In this document: piece by piece, positions 41,494 through 51,681 of the stretch
Position numbering within the stretch: the stretch's first letter is position 1
How the letters are laid out: each line of letters opens with the position of its first letter
DNA from: Pseudomonas frederiksbergensis
Lineage (GTDB): Bacteria; Pseudomonadota; Gammaproteobacteria; Pseudomonadales; Pseudomonadaceae
NCBI RefSeq assembly: GCF_001952935.1
Contig: NZ_CP018319.1
Location: 1,539,501-1,603,500 of the forward strand
Direction of reading: 5' to 3'
DNA: 64,000 nucleotides
Translations under genes and position numbers: made by a program
The notes under the pieces: model-generated
The model's database searches: none
Seen by the model: the letters and a program-made list of their open reading frames with translations, nothing else
Told to the model about the DNA's origin: nothing

Positions 41494-44400
41494 GTGATCA
41501 AGGCGCAATGTCCGTCGCCGCTCCTGTACTGCCAAAGGGCGGGGGCGCCATTCAAAGTATCGGCAAGGGTGTTGGCGATATCGGCGCCCAGGGTACTGCC
41601 TCGTATGAAATCGCCTTACCCATTTCTCCGGGGCGCGGGTTCGCACCTGACTTGTCGCTGAGCTATGGCAGTTCAGTCGGTAACAGTGAGTTTGGCATCG
41701 GCTGGGGAATTTCCCTGCCCGTCGTGGCGCGACGCACCAGCAAGGGGGTGCCGGCCTATGCCGACGATGACGAGATCGTCGGCCCCGGCGCAGTGGTGTG
41801 GATGCCCGAGCAAGGTGCTCAGGGCACGCTCACCACCAACATTACTCGCTACAACGATCTGCAACTGGATACGACCTATACCGTGGTACGCCACTTCCCG
41901 CGCCTCGAAAAAAGCTTCGACCGAATCGAACACTGGTCTTCCAAAAACGACAGACCGGGTTTCTGGCTGGTGCACGGTGCCGATGGCAGCCTTCACGTGT
42001 TCGGCAAACAACCGGAATCGCGTCGCGCCGATCCCGAGGATGTGAACCGTGTGGCCGAATGGTTGCTGGAGGAAAGCGTGAACCCGCACGGCGAGCACAT
42101 TCTCTATGTTTATAAGGCTGAAAAGGCGCAGCGCTACCTGAGCAGCGTGTGCTATGGCAACTTCAAGGCCGACGCCCAGCTGTATTTATGGAAACCGGAT
42201 CAGCTGAAAACGGTGCAATGGCACTTCGAACTGGTGTTCGATTACGGCGAACGCAGCCTGGATTATCCAGGGAAACCGGCGTACGCCGCAGAGCAATGGC
42301 TGACACGTACCGACGCTTTTTCCAGTTTTGCCTATGGCTTTGAAATACGCACACAACGCCTGTGCCGCCAGGTGCTGATGTTTCATCGTTTTCCGGCGGA
42401 GCTGGGTAACGATCCGGTTCTGGTCAGACGCCTGTTAATCGATTACCGACAGACGCCTCTGGGGTATCAGCACCTGAGCGCTGTTCACGAGCAGGCCTAC
42501 GCAGGCTCGACGACCTCCGAAAACCGCCCGCCCATGGAATTCACCTACAGCGCCTTTGAACTACCGGCAGCCTCCAGTACCTGGCAGCCGTTTCAGAACA
42601 TGCCCGGTCTGAACGACGGGCAACGTTATCAATTGGTTGACCTGTACGGCGAAGGCCTGGCGGGTGTGCTGTATCGGGATAACGCTGGCTGGTACTACCG
42701 CGAACCCGTTCGCGCCAAAGCCGAAAGCAACGAAGTGACTTACGACCAACTGCGGGTCGTGCCCAACATGCCTACAGTTGCTTTCGCGAAGAAAGCGCAT
42801 CAGTCACTGAGCGACCTGACGGGCGATGGTCGATTGGACTTGATCACTGCCCAACCGAAGTTAAGCGGTTTTTTCTCGCTCGATGCCGAGCGAAGGTGGT
42901 CAACATTTGCCCCATTCGATGCGTTCCCGATCGAGTTTTTCCAGCGAAAAGGCCAACTGGCCGACCTGATGGGGGCAGGACTCAGCGACCTCGCCATGAT
43001 AGGGCCCCGAAGCGTCCGCTTGTACGCCAACCAGCGCAAGAAAGGTTTCGCCTCCGCTGTCGAAGTGCCTCGTAAAAATGATGAAGACGACCTTCCCGTG
43101 CTGACTTCTTCACCCGGCGAACTGGTCGCTTTCAGCGACATGCTCGGCAGTGGTCAACAACACCTGGTACGCATACGTCACAACGAAGTGAAATGCTGGC
43201 CAAACCTGGGCCGCGGGCGTTTCGGCAAAGGTCTCGTGCTCGGGTCGCCGGGCATCGCGTACGAGGCGTTCGACGCTTCGCGTATTCGCCTGGCGGATCT
43301 GGACGGCTCTGGCGCTACCGACCTGATTTACCTGGAATCGGAGCATGCGCTTATCTATACGAACCGCAGCGGCAACAGCTTTGCTCCGCCAGTCAGGCTG
43401 ACCTGGCCCGAGGGTGTTCGCTTCAACGGTTTATGTCAGGCGAGCTTCGACAACCTTCAAGGGCTCGGCTGTTCCAGCCTGATACTAAGCACGCCGAACA
43501 TGACGTCCCTCCATTGGCGCTACGATTTCGTCAGTGCAAAACCCTATTTGCTCATCGGCGCCAATAACAATATGGGCGCCGCAGACAGCATCAGCTATCG
43601 CAGTTCGGCGCAGGAATGGCTGGATGAGAAAGCGCAGAAAATCGAAGCCGGAAAATCTCCCGTCTGTCATCTGCCATTTGCCCTGCATGTGGTCTCGAAG
43701 AAGACCCGACTCGACGAGATCACTGGTAATCGCCTGACCCAGAATTTTTCCTATCGTCAAGGCTACTACGATGGTATCGAGCGGGAATTTCGCGGCTTCG
43801 GCTTATTGCTACAGGTCGACAGTGAAACTCACCCCGGCAATGCCCCACTGGAAGGTTTTACAACGCCATGCCTGACAAAGCGCTGGTTCCATACGGGACA
43901 AGCGGTGGACATGCCTAGTGACGGTTTCGACGTCATTGACAAACAAGCTGTGGAACCGGGCAAATCGCTGCTTTGCCAATACCGGTCAGGGACTGACAGT
44001 GACGCCGTAATCGATTCGCCAGATCTGTCGACGACCCTGGAAATGGCACGCGCCCTGAGCGGTCAAGTGCTGCGCAGCGAAATCTTTGGCGTCGATGAAC
44101 ATGCCGGAACCCGCACGCTATTTTCCGTCCAGGCAAACCGCTATCGGGTTCGCTTGCTGCAAGCCCCGCAAGGCAAACGGCACTACGCCCGGATGTTGCC
44201 TTTAGCGCTGGAATCCATCAGTTACCAATACGAAGGCATCGCTGATGACCCGCAATGTCAGCACACCTTCAATCTGCGGCATGACCCGTACGGCGCTCTG
44301 ACCCACAGCGTGAGCGTCCACTACGCCAGGCGCAAAACCGCCGACGACACCCCGCCCTTCAGCGATACCGATCGACAACAATGGTGGCGCGATGCGCATG

Positions 44401-45971
44401 ATCCGGCGCAACAGTTCTACTACTTGAGCGAAACACGCGCCGAGTTCATCCATCTGGACGCGCCCCAACGATGGCGCCTGGGCCTGCCATATCGTCAGCG
44501 CACCCGGGCACAGAAACGACCCAAGGCGCCCGAGGCTGGAGGGCTCGCGGCAAAGGACATGACGTACGAAAAACTCCTCGAACGAGTGAAGGAATCGGCC
44601 TGGAGCAACCAGAGTGTTCTGACAGGCCTTTCGGTACAGCGCTATAAGAACACCTCAACCGGAGAATCCCTCGAGGACGGTGTCGCGCACTTCGAAGCTC
44701 TTGCCGACCATCTGGAAACTGCCGAGCTCGACGAAACTGCCATGACTGCTTTCGAGGTGTTGCCTCAGGCGAGTCGCCCCACCGAAGAGCTGCTTGAACA
44801 AATTGGCTATCAGCGCATGACCGATTTTTTTTCCGAATCCACACCCGCAAAAAAATTCTGGTCGGTCACAAGCTCTTTTTCGACCTACGCCACTTTGGCG
44901 GGCTTTTACAAAATAAAGAGTCTCCGGGCAAGCAAGAGCCAAGGCTTGACCAAGGTGTTCTATGACAAGTATTGCTGCCTGATCACTGAGTTCAGACTGC
45001 CCGATCACTGTGCCACTCAAGCAACCTACGACTATCGCTCGCTTGTACCCCTGCGTATCGTCGACTCGAACGGCAACATCCAGGAAGCTCTCTACGACAG
45101 CTTTGGCCGATTGCTGGCCAACAGTTTTTACGGCAGCGAAGGCAACAAACCCGCAGGTTTCAAACCGATCGCTGATTACAAGCGCCCGACATTCACCCAG
45201 CCGGGCGATGCCATCGCAGACGGTAAAAAAGCGTTACAGAAAGCCGCCGCCGCCCTATTTTCAGCGCCGTTCAGTTGGATGGGGTGCATCTCGGAGGCGG
45301 CCATGAGGGAGGCTGACTGGCTGGCACGCTGCATCGCCAAGGGCGATTTGCTGACCGGCGGATTTATTTGTAACCGGGCCCGAGATCGTCTGGCGGCACT
45401 TGAGAAACACTCTGCCGATGATGAGAAGTTAAAGATCGAAATCGACAAGGCACCCCGTGAGCCGATATACATCGCCACCCTGGTCGCCGATCGTTACCCC
45501 GACGACAAGCTGCAACAAATCCACATCAGCGTTACTTGCCTTGATGGCTTCGGCCGAACATTGCAAAGCAAGCAATTGGTTGAATCGGGAACCGCTTATG
45601 CTGTCGACGCCAAGGGTGAATTGACGCTTGAAAATGGAAAACCGCTAGAACAGGTGTCAGCCATGCGCTGGCGCATCAGCGAACGCGTTGAGTACAACAA
45701 CAAGGGATTGGTGATCCGCACTTACCGGCCTTACTTTGCCAATCACCATCGCTATATCAATGATGCATCCTTGCGGCTGTTCGGCCACTACGACCTGCAG
45801 TTTTACGATGCGCTGGGGCGGCCGAGTCACACACGACTCGCCAGACAAGGCGATCTTTTCTATATGCGGCGGCAAACCCGACATCCCTGGTACACCGTTG
45901 AGGAGGACGAGAACGATACGCTCGAGGAGATAACGCCCAAAGCATCTGCCACTTGCGGAGGTGACGCATGA
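41490..45971 (+). CDS. Tc toxin TcB subunit (TcaC/TcdB-like, SpvB N-terminus)
   Basis: A 1,493-residue TcB component. The N-terminal SpvB-type domain shows LPKGGGAIQSIGKGVGDIGAQGTASYEI and SLSYGSSVGNSEFGIGWGIS. The TcdB middle domains contain FG-GAP-like blocks (DLTGDGRLDLIT, DLDGSGATDLIYLES) of the beta-propeller that docks on TcA. C-terminal TcB/RHS-type repeats join TccC to form the cocoon that encloses the toxic peptide. Starts and stops overlap its neighbours by ATGA, so all are co-translated. No signal peptide. Confidence 0.93.
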   Translation: MSDQGAMSVAAPVLPKGGGAIQSIGKGVGDIGAQGTASYEIALPISPGRGFAPDLSLSYGSSVGNSEFGIGWGISLPVVARRTSKGVPAYADDDEIVGPGAVVWMPEQGAQGTLTTNITRYNDLQLDTTYTVVRHFPRLEKSFDRIEHWSSKNDRPGFWLVHGADGSLHVFGKQPESRRADPEDVNRVAEWLLEESVNPHGEHILYVYKAEKAQRYLSSVCYGNFKADAQLYLWKPDQLKTVQWHFELVFDYGERSLDYPGKPAYAAEQWLTRTDAFSSFAYGFEIRTQRLCRQVLMFHRFPAELGNDPVLVRRLLIDYRQTPLGYQHLSAVHEQAYAGSTTSENRPPMEFTYSAFELPAASSTWQPFQNMPGLNDGQRYQLVDLYGEGLAGVLYRDNAGWYYREPVRAKAESNEVTYDQLRVVPNMPTVAFAKKAHQSLSDLTGDGRLDLITAQPKLSGFFSLDAERRWSTFAPFDAFPIEFFQRKGQLADLMGAGLSDLAMIGPRSVRLYANQRKKGFASAVEVPRKNDEDDLPVLTSSPGELVAFSDMLGSGQQHLVRIRHNEVKCWPNLGRGRFGKGLVLGSPGIAYEAFDASRIRLADLDGSGATDLIYLESEHALIYTNRSGNSFAPPVRLTWPEGVRFNGLCQASFDNLQGLGCSSLILSTPNMTSLHWRYDFVSAKPYLLIGANNNMGAADSISYRSSAQEWLDEKAQKIEAGKSPVCHLPFALHVVSKKTRLDEITGNRLTQNFSYRQGYYDGIEREFRGFGLLLQVDSETHPGNAPLEGFTTPCLTKRWFHTGQAVDMPSDGFDVIDKQAVEPGKSLLCQYRSGTDSDAVIDSPDLSTTLEMARALSGQVLRSEIFGVDEHAGTRTLFSVQANRYRVRLLQAPQGKRHYARMLPLALESISYQYEGIADDPQCQHTFNLRHDPYGALTHSVSVHYARRKTADDTPPFSDTDRQQWWRDAHDPAQQFYYLSETRAEFIHLDAPQRWRLGLPYRQRTRAQKRPKAPEAGGLAAKDMTYEKLLERVKESAWSNQSVLTGLSVQRYKNTSTGESLEDGVAHFEALADHLETAELDETAMTAFEVLPQASRPTEELLEQIGYQRMTDFFSESTPAKKFWSVTSSFSTYATLAGFYKIKSLRASKSQGLTKVFYDKYCCLITEFRLPDHCATQATYDYRSLVPLRIVDSNGNIQEALYDSFGRLLANSFYGSEGNKPAGFKPIADYKRPTFTQPGDAIADGKKALQKAAAALFSAPFSWMGCISEAAMREADWLARCIAKGDLLTGGFICNRARDRLAALEKHSADDEKLKIEIDKAPREPIYIATLVADRYPDDKLQQIHISVTCLDGFGRTLQSKQLVESGTAYAVDAKGELTLENGKPLEQVSAMRWRISERVEYNNKGLVIRTYRPYFANHHRYINDASLRLFGHYDLQFYDALGRPSHTRLARQGDLFYMRRQTRHPWYTVEEDENDTLEEITPKASATCGGDA

Positions 45972-48802
45972 GCGCGCACTTGCATCGCAAGACACCGACG
46001 CTCGACGTGATCGATAGCCGAGGCCTGACAGTTCGGCATGTCGCTTACTGGCGCAGTGACGCGACCGTAACTGCACAGGCAAGGATATCGCGCCAAATGC
46101 AGGACATTGCCGGGCGTTTGGTTGCGCAGTCGGATCCACGACTGCCCCACGGCGAGTCCAGGGCCAATCTGAGCAGCATCTACAGCCTGTCCGGCAGATT
46201 GTTACAGACAGACAGTGTTGACGCCGGCTGGCAGGTCAATCTACCCGCAGACGCAGGACACATAGTGCGTACCTGGGACCAGCGCGGCAATGCTCGGCAC
46301 ACCCGCTACGATGACCAGCTAAGGCCGGTCAGCATTCAGGAGCAAGCAGCAGGCGATCTCCTGAACGTAGTCGAACGTATGACCTACGGCGACAGCTCTC
46401 CACAGAATGCACAACGTAATCTGTGTGGAGAGCTGACTCGTCATGATGACTGCGCCGGCACCTTGATTATTGAAGGACACTCGATCTGCGCCAAACCCCT
46501 TGGCCATACGCGGCACTTCCTGCGCACCGCCGATCGACCCAACTGGCCAGCCGAGGAGAAAGCATGTGACAGCCTGCTTGAAGACAGTAAAGGACATGCG
46601 ACGATCTGGCAGTACGACGCACTGGGACAATCCATACAACAGATCGATGCAGGCGGACATCGACAGCGCTTCTCGTTTGACGTATCCGGCCAACTCAAGG
46701 CCGTCAGCCTGTTGATCAAGGATGCAACGACTGAACAGATCATCCTCAAGGATCTGCGCTACAACGCGTTTGGCCAGGTGGAATCCCAGACTGCCGGGAA
46801 TGGTGTTATCCGCCGTGCGGTGTTCGACTCTGCCAACGGTCGATTGACCTCACTCAACGCATCCGTTTCGTCGAACATTTTGCAAGACCTTCACTACACC
46901 TACGACGCCGTGGGCAATGTGACGGAAATCGAAGACAGAGCCCAATCGGTACAGTTCGGCAGTAACCAGAAGGTTGAAGCCGTCAGCAGGTTTACCTACG
47001 ACAGCCTCTATCAACTGACCAGCGCTACAGGTCGTGAAGCAGCGGGACCGAACAACCACCCCCAACTCCCCATGTCCGGCAGGGCACCTGTCGATGCGCT
47101 GCAACTGTTCAACTTTACAGAACAGTACGAGTACGACGCCGGTGGTAACTTGACCAAACTGCGCCATGTGCGTGATCGCAACACCTACACCCGAACGTTG
47201 AACGTTGCTGCGGCAAGCAATCGTCTCTTGTCCTGGAACAAGGGCGACTCAACGCCCGGTGTGACCGCAACATTCGATACAAACGGCAACCTGCAAGCCC
47301 TGCTACCCGGCCAATCGCTGCGATGGAACATCCGCAATCAACTTGAAAGCATAGTGCTGGTGAAGCGTGACGATAGCCCTGATGACGATGAACATTATTG
47401 CTACGACAGTAGCGGGCAACGCGTGCGAAAAATCCACACAACCCATACAGCGTCGGTGACTCACACCCGAGAAGTCCGCTATCTGCCGGGACTGGAAATT
47501 CGCACCCGCCATAACGAAAGACTGGAAGTCATCACCCTGCAAGCCGGGCGCTGCAATGTTCGCTACTTGCACTGGACCCAAGGTCGGCCGGCCGGCATCG
47601 CGGCAAACCAGTTGCGCTATAGCCTCGATGATCATCTGGGTTCCAGTTCAATCGAACTCGACGACCAGGCCTGGCTGATCAGTCAGGAGAGTTACTTGCC
47701 GTATGGAGGAACGGCATGGGTAGCGTCCCGCTCAGCCGTGGAAGCCGACTATCGAACCATTCGGTATTCCGGCAAGGAGCGGGATGCCAGTGGGCTGTAT
47801 TACTACGGTCATCGGTATTACGCGCCGTGGTTGCAGCGCTGGATCAGTCCCGATCCTGCGGGGACGGTTGACGGGCTGAACCTGTATTGCATGGTCGGGA
47901 ATAATCCGCTGCGTTACATTGATCGTCATGGCAATCAAAAAGACGAAGCTGCCATCATGGAAGAGTTAAGTATCTATCCCGGCATTTTGAACGAAGTGAA
48001 CAATAGGGTTGGCATGCTGAACCATCAGCTCTATAACAGCATGAGAAAGAGGGACATCGTAAAACGACTGTTTCAGAGTTATGCCTATAACGCAGCGCGG
48101 CATGTGTTGGCGTTGGGGGCCGGCCTGCTGGCCGCACCGACCGGGCCGGCTGGCATGTTAGCAGCGACAGTCAGCACTTCGTTAGCGACTGACAAGCTTG
48201 CCAGTAAATTCAATGCAACACGGCATCTGCCCGCCGCCATTTATCCACAGACCCGCCGACTGCAGCCTGACGAAATAGAATATGCAGGTCGGACGGCTTT
48301 CTATGACGTGAACGCAAAGTTGCAGCACTTAAAAGCTGAGGACCTGAATCCACGTAAGGAGACCGGACAGAAAAACCTGTCGGTAATGGCCACGGGTGTC
48401 ATTCTGACAAAGGTCCTTGAGGTCAAAGGCGCATGGATTCCAAACTTTGAATCCTCGACTCAAGCGACCAAGGCCCTTGAAGGTCTGCCGGGACAGAAAA
48501 TCGAGCGTTTGAACAATGCCCTGATAGAACTCGACAACAATCTGGAGCACGACGAGCACGCTATCAATGCAGCATTTGACGAGTTGGGAGTGGATGAGTT
48601 TTATGCCGCAGGTGTGAAAGGCAGGCTGGGTCAAACCACTGATCGCGTGGCCAACCGTATAGGTGTAGAAAGTTCAAGTCTCATAAGCCGCGCCTCTATG
48701 CAACGTGAGGTGAACAACACACGTGCAACGATACAAAGAGGTAGGGAGTTACTATTCAAGCTCAATGAATACAACAAATCTCAAGGCAAGTTTTTTGTTT
48801 GA
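45968..48802 (+). CDS. Tc toxin TccC subunit with RHS core and unrecognised C-terminal region
   Basis: A 944-residue RHS-repeat protein. Repeats include YDALGQSIQQIDAGGH, YDAVGNVTEIED and YDSLYQLTSATG. The RHS-associated core ends near residue 657 with YSGKERDASGLYYYGHRYYAPWL and NLYCMVGNNPLRYIDRHG. TccC proteins cleave themselves just after this core and release the C-terminal part into host cells. Here the released part would be residues about 658-944 (287 residues): helical, no Cys, with a possible hydrophobic stretch AARHVLALGAGLLAAPTGPAG. I see no ADP-ribosyltransferase, deamidase or nuclease motif. Stop is 55 nt from convergent VOC gene; no terminator is obvious. Confidence 0.9.
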   Translation: MSAHLHRKTPTLDVIDSRGLTVRHVAYWRSDATVTAQARISRQMQDIAGRLVAQSDPRLPHGESRANLSSIYSLSGRLLQTDSVDAGWQVNLPADAGHIVRTWDQRGNARHTRYDDQLRPVSIQEQAAGDLLNVVERMTYGDSSPQNAQRNLCGELTRHDDCAGTLIIEGHSICAKPLGHTRHFLRTADRPNWPAEEKACDSLLEDSKGHATIWQYDALGQSIQQIDAGGHRQRFSFDVSGQLKAVSLLIKDATTEQIILKDLRYNAFGQVESQTAGNGVIRRAVFDSANGRLTSLNASVSSNILQDLHYTYDAVGNVTEIEDRAQSVQFGSNQKVEAVSRFTYDSLYQLTSATGREAAGPNNHPQLPMSGRAPVDALQLFNFTEQYEYDAGGNLTKLRHVRDRNTYTRTLNVAAASNRLLSWNKGDSTPGVTATFDTNGNLQALLPGQSLRWNIRNQLESIVLVKRDDSPDDDEHYCYDSSGQRVRKIHTTHTASVTHTREVRYLPGLEIRTRHNERLEVITLQAGRCNVRYLHWTQGRPAGIAANQLRYSLDDHLGSSSIELDDQAWLISQESYLPYGGTAWVASRSAVEADYRTIRYSGKERDASGLYYYGHRYYAPWLQRWISPDPAGTVDGLNLYCMVGNNPLRYIDRHGNQKDEAAIMEELSIYPGILNEVNNRVGMLNHQLYNSMRKRDIVKRLFQSYAYNAARHVLALGAGLLAAPTGPAGMLAATVSTSLATDKLASKFNATRHLPAAIYPQTRRLQPDEIEYAGRTAFYDVNAKLQHLKAEDLNPRKETGQKNLSVMATGVILTKVLEVKGAWIPNFESSTQATKALEGLPGQKIERLNNALIELDNNLEHDEHAINAAFDELGVDEFYAAGVKGRLGQTTDRVANRIGVESSSLISRASMQREVNNTRATIQRGRELLFKLNEYNKSQGKFFV

Positions 48803-48857
48803 AGCCGGCCCGCGAGGCCTGTCGGAAAATCGACGGGCTTCGCTTAACCTTGCTCAA

Positions 48858-49226
48858 TCAAACGCAAATCGCATTGGTAAACACCAACCGATTGCCGAAC
48901 GGATCGCTAATCGTCATGTCCTGGCTGCCCCACGGCATCGCCTGGATCTGTGGGTGTGCGAATTTGTATTCCTTGGCCAGCAATTGTTGCTGGAATGCCT
49001 CCAGCTCATCGGTCTCGATCCGCAACGCCGAGCCAGGTGTGCTGTCGCCATGGTGTTCGGAGAGGTGCAGCACACATTCGCCTCGGGAGACTTGCAGGTA
49101 CAACGGAAAGTTGGGCTCGAAACGATGCTGCCAATCGATCTTGAATCCCAGAAAGTCGACGTAGAACTCCACGGCCTTGATTTCATCGAAAATCCGCAGG
49201 ATCGGAGTGGTTTTGCCGAAGCTCAT
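48858..49226 (-). CDS. VOC/glyoxalase-fold protein
   Basis: A 122-residue vicinal-oxygen-chelate fold protein similar to glyoxalase/bleomycin-resistance proteins: RIFDEIKAVEFYVDFLGFKIDW, then the beta-strand block PLYLQVSRGECVLHLSEHHGD and the C-terminal ISDPFGNRLVF motif. The His/Glu metal-ligand pattern is partly present (LHLSEHHGD; the usual terminal Glu in xxGN.LxF is not obvious here). Enzymatic activity is not certain. Single gene, convergent with tccC. The 120 nt after it (49227-49346), upstream of its start codon, show nothing else. Confidence 0.82.
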   Translation of the reverse strand: MSFGKTTPILRIFDEIKAVEFYVDFLGFKIDWQHRFEPNFPLYLQVSRGECVLHLSEHHGDSTPGSALRIETDELEAFQQQLLAKEYKFAHPQIQAMPWGSQDMTISDPFGNRLVFTNAICV

Positions 49227-49346
49227 GGCGTTGCTCCCAGACTGATAAGGCCCACAGTGTAGCTGGGCGAGATGTCAGCGCTTCGGCTTGGTAATGGCTT
49301 TCTTTAGTCTCAATATGCCATCACTGTGACGCAGCACTCGAAATGT

Positions 49347-50801
49347 TTACTGGAAACCATCACGCAAGTCCCCGTCCCTCGCCAGAAACCGCCCTTCCCT
49401 CCTTCCGTTTGCCTGGCCTTCGCTGTAACTCAAGGCACCGTTGATCCAAACCCCATCGATACCTTCCGCCGCTCGTTGCGGATCATTGAAATCCGCCACA
49501 TCGCGAATGGTCGCAGGATTGAACAACACCAGATCCGCCCAATGTCCTTCACGGATTTCGCCACGTTCCTTCAAGCCAAATCGCGCCGCCGACAACCCGG
49601 TCATCTTGTGCACGGCGGTGTGCAGCGGAAACAGCCCCACGTCGCGACTGAAATGTCCGAGCACTCGTGGGAATGCGCCCCACAAGCGCGGATGCGGAAA
49701 CGGGTCTTCCGGCAATCCGTCAGAACCGACCATCGACAGCGGATGCGCGAGGATTCTTCGTACGTCCGCCTCGTCCATTCCGTAATACACCGCGCCGGCC
49801 GGTTGCAGGCGTCGAGCAGCGTCAAGCAACGGCACGCCCCACTCGGCGGCGATGTCCATCAGGTCGCGGCCACCCACTTCAGGGTGCGGCGTTGACCAGG
49901 TGATGGTGATGCGATGAGCGTCGGTGACTTGCTTGAGGTCCAGCGTCGATGAACTCGCCGCGTAGGGATAACAGTCACAGCCTACCGGGTGGGTTTTCGC
50001 CGCGTGTTCGAGGGACGCTAGCAGTTGTGGACTGCGCCCCCAGTTACCGGCGCCGGCACATTTGAGATGGGAAATGATCACCGGTGTTTTGGCATGACGG
50101 CCGATCTGGAACGCCTCATCCATGGCCTCCAGCACCGGCTCGAATTCGCTGCGCAAATGGGTGGTATAGACCGCGCCGAAAGCGGTCAGCTCTTCGGTCA
50201 GTTGCATGACTTCATCGGTGGAAGCCGAGAACGCGCTGGCATAGGCAAGCCCCGTGGACAGGCCCAATGCGCCGGCCTCAAGACTCTCGCGCAGTTGCTC
50301 GCGCATCGCGCTGATTTCGTCCGCCGTGGCGGTGCGAAACAGGTCGTCGAGGTGGTTGCTGCGCAGCGCCGTATGGCCGACCAGTGCAGCCACGTTCAGC
50401 GTGGTGTTCGCCGCTTCGACGGCTGCGCGGTAGTCGCAGAACCTCGGATAAACGAACGCCGCGGCGGTGCCGAGCAGGTTCATCGGGTCGGGCGGATCGC
50501 CGCGTAAACTCACCGGTGACGCACTGATCCCGCAGTTGCCGACTATCACGGTGGTCACACCCTGGCTGAGCTTGGGCAGCATCTGCGGCTGGCGGATTAC
50601 CACGGTGTCGTCGTGGGTGTGAACGTCGATGAAACCTGGCGCCAACACGCGACCGGTGGCGTCGATTTCTTCGGTGGCGCTGGCATCGTGCAAGTCGCCG
50701 ATACGCTCGATGCGGCCGTTCAGAATCGCCACGTCGGCGGGATAACCGGGCGCGTTGCTGCCGTCGATAATCAGGGCGTTGCGGATCAGCGTGTCGTACA
50801 T
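49347..50801 (-). CDS. N-acyl-D-amino-acid deacylase (amidohydrolase)
   Basis: Zinc amidohydrolase of 484 residues. It has the opening LIRNALIIDGSNAPGYPADVAI, the metal motif PGFIDVHTHDD (HxH near residue 70), GNCGIS, and SHLKCAG with a second metal His in the barrel. The C-terminal HWADLVLFNP is typical of D-aminoacylases and related hydrolases. It hydrolyses N-acyl-D-amino acids (D-Glu, D-Asp or general). Upstream codons in frame are read-through of the rpiR gene; ATG at 50801 lies 4 nt after the rpiR stop. The operon with a RpiR regulator and GntP transporter suggests uptake and cleavage of a D-amino-acid conjugate. Confidence 0.9.
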   Translation of the reverse strand: MYDTLIRNALIIDGSNAPGYPADVAILNGRIERIGDLHDASATEEIDATGRVLAPGFIDVHTHDDTVVIRQPQMLPKLSQGVTTVIVGNCGISASPVSLRGDPPDPMNLLGTAAAFVYPRFCDYRAAVEAANTTLNVAALVGHTALRSNHLDDLFRTATADEISAMREQLRESLEAGALGLSTGLAYASAFSASTDEVMQLTEELTAFGAVYTTHLRSEFEPVLEAMDEAFQIGRHAKTPVIISHLKCAGAGNWGRSPQLLASLEHAAKTHPVGCDCYPYAASSSTLDLKQVTDAHRITITWSTPHPEVGGRDLMDIAAEWGVPLLDAARRLQPAGAVYYGMDEADVRRILAHPLSMVGSDGLPEDPFPHPRLWGAFPRVLGHFSRDVGLFPLHTAVHKMTGLSAARFGLKERGEIREGHWADLVLFNPATIRDVADFNDPQRAAEGIDGVWINGALSYSEGQANGRREGRFLARDGDLRDGFQ

Positions 50802-50805
50802 CAGG

Positions 50806-51666
50806 TCAGTCTCCCAGCGGCAAATGATCGTCGCCGCCGCGGTAATCGTCGAGGGCGAGTTTGATCCGCCGCAGACGCTCTTGATTGTCTTCAGGATTGG
50901 CCAGTGCCAGCTCGGTGGCGAGCACGTCGATGGCCAGCAACATGCCGTAGCGCGCCGCCGTGGGTTTGTAGATGAATGAGGTTTCGACACCTTGCAGCGG
51001 CAGCAGCACATCCGCCAATTGCGCCAGCGGCGAGTCGGCCCGGGTGATGGCGAGAATTCGTGCGCCGTAGCTGCGCGCCAGCTCGACGGCCTCGAGCAGT
51101 TCGGGGGTGATGCCGGTCAGCGAGCAGGCAATGACGACGCGTTCGGCATCGAGGCTGGCGGCGGTGACGCGCATCATCACCGGGTCGTGGCACACCGCAA
51201 TCGGGTAGCCGAATCGCACCAGCCGCACCTGCAATTCATCACTGCACAAAGTCGAGCAACCACCCATGCCGAAGGCGTGAATCATCCGCGCCTTGCCCAG
51301 AAATTTCACCGCGTCGGCGAAACGTGATTCATCGAAGGCCGACAGATGCTGGCGCAGGGTCGACTCGATATCGCCAACGATCTGTCCATAAAACGCCGAC
51401 TGCTCGGGCGTGCCCGCCGGGTCCAAAAAACGACTGCCGACGCCGCTGGCCTGGGCCAGTTGCAGACGCAGATCGCGCAAGTCGCGACAGCCGACGGTGC
51501 GAGCAAAACGCGAGAGCGTGGCGGTGCTGACTTCCGCTTTCAGCGCCAGTTCATCCAGGCTGGCGGCGGAGGCAAATCCTACGTCGTCGAGCATCAGCCG
51601 AGCGATGCGTCCTTCGCCCGCACTGAAGGAATCCTGACGGGCGCGGATCTGGTAGAGGATGTCCAT
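50806..51666 (-). CDS. RpiR/MurR-family SIS-domain transcriptional regulator
   Basis: A 286-residue regulator with an N-terminal HTH (SLDELALKAEVSTATLSRFARTVGC, residues about 37-60) and a C-terminal SIS sugar-phosphate isomerase fold (ARMIHAFGMGGCSTLC; VIACSLTGITPELLEAVELARSYGARILAI). RpiR-type proteins sense sugar phosphates or amino-sugar ligands; here they could sense a D-amino-acid derivative. Lies between gntP (16 nt) and the deacylase (4 nt), all leftward, so probably local control of the operon. Confidence 0.88.
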   Translation of the reverse strand: MDILYQIRARQDSFSAGEGRIARLMLDDVGFASAASLDELALKAEVSTATLSRFARTVGCRDLRDLRLQLAQASGVGSRFLDPAGTPEQSAFYGQIVGDIESTLRQHLSAFDESRFADAVKFLGKARMIHAFGMGGCSTLCSDELQVRLVRFGYPIAVCHDPVMMRVTAASLDAERVVIACSLTGITPELLEAVELARSYGARILAITRADSPLAQLADVLLPLQGVETSFIYKPTAARYGMLLAIDVLATELALANPEDNQERLRRIKLALDDYRGGDDHLPLGD

Positions 51667-51681
51667 GGCGGGCGGCTCCGG

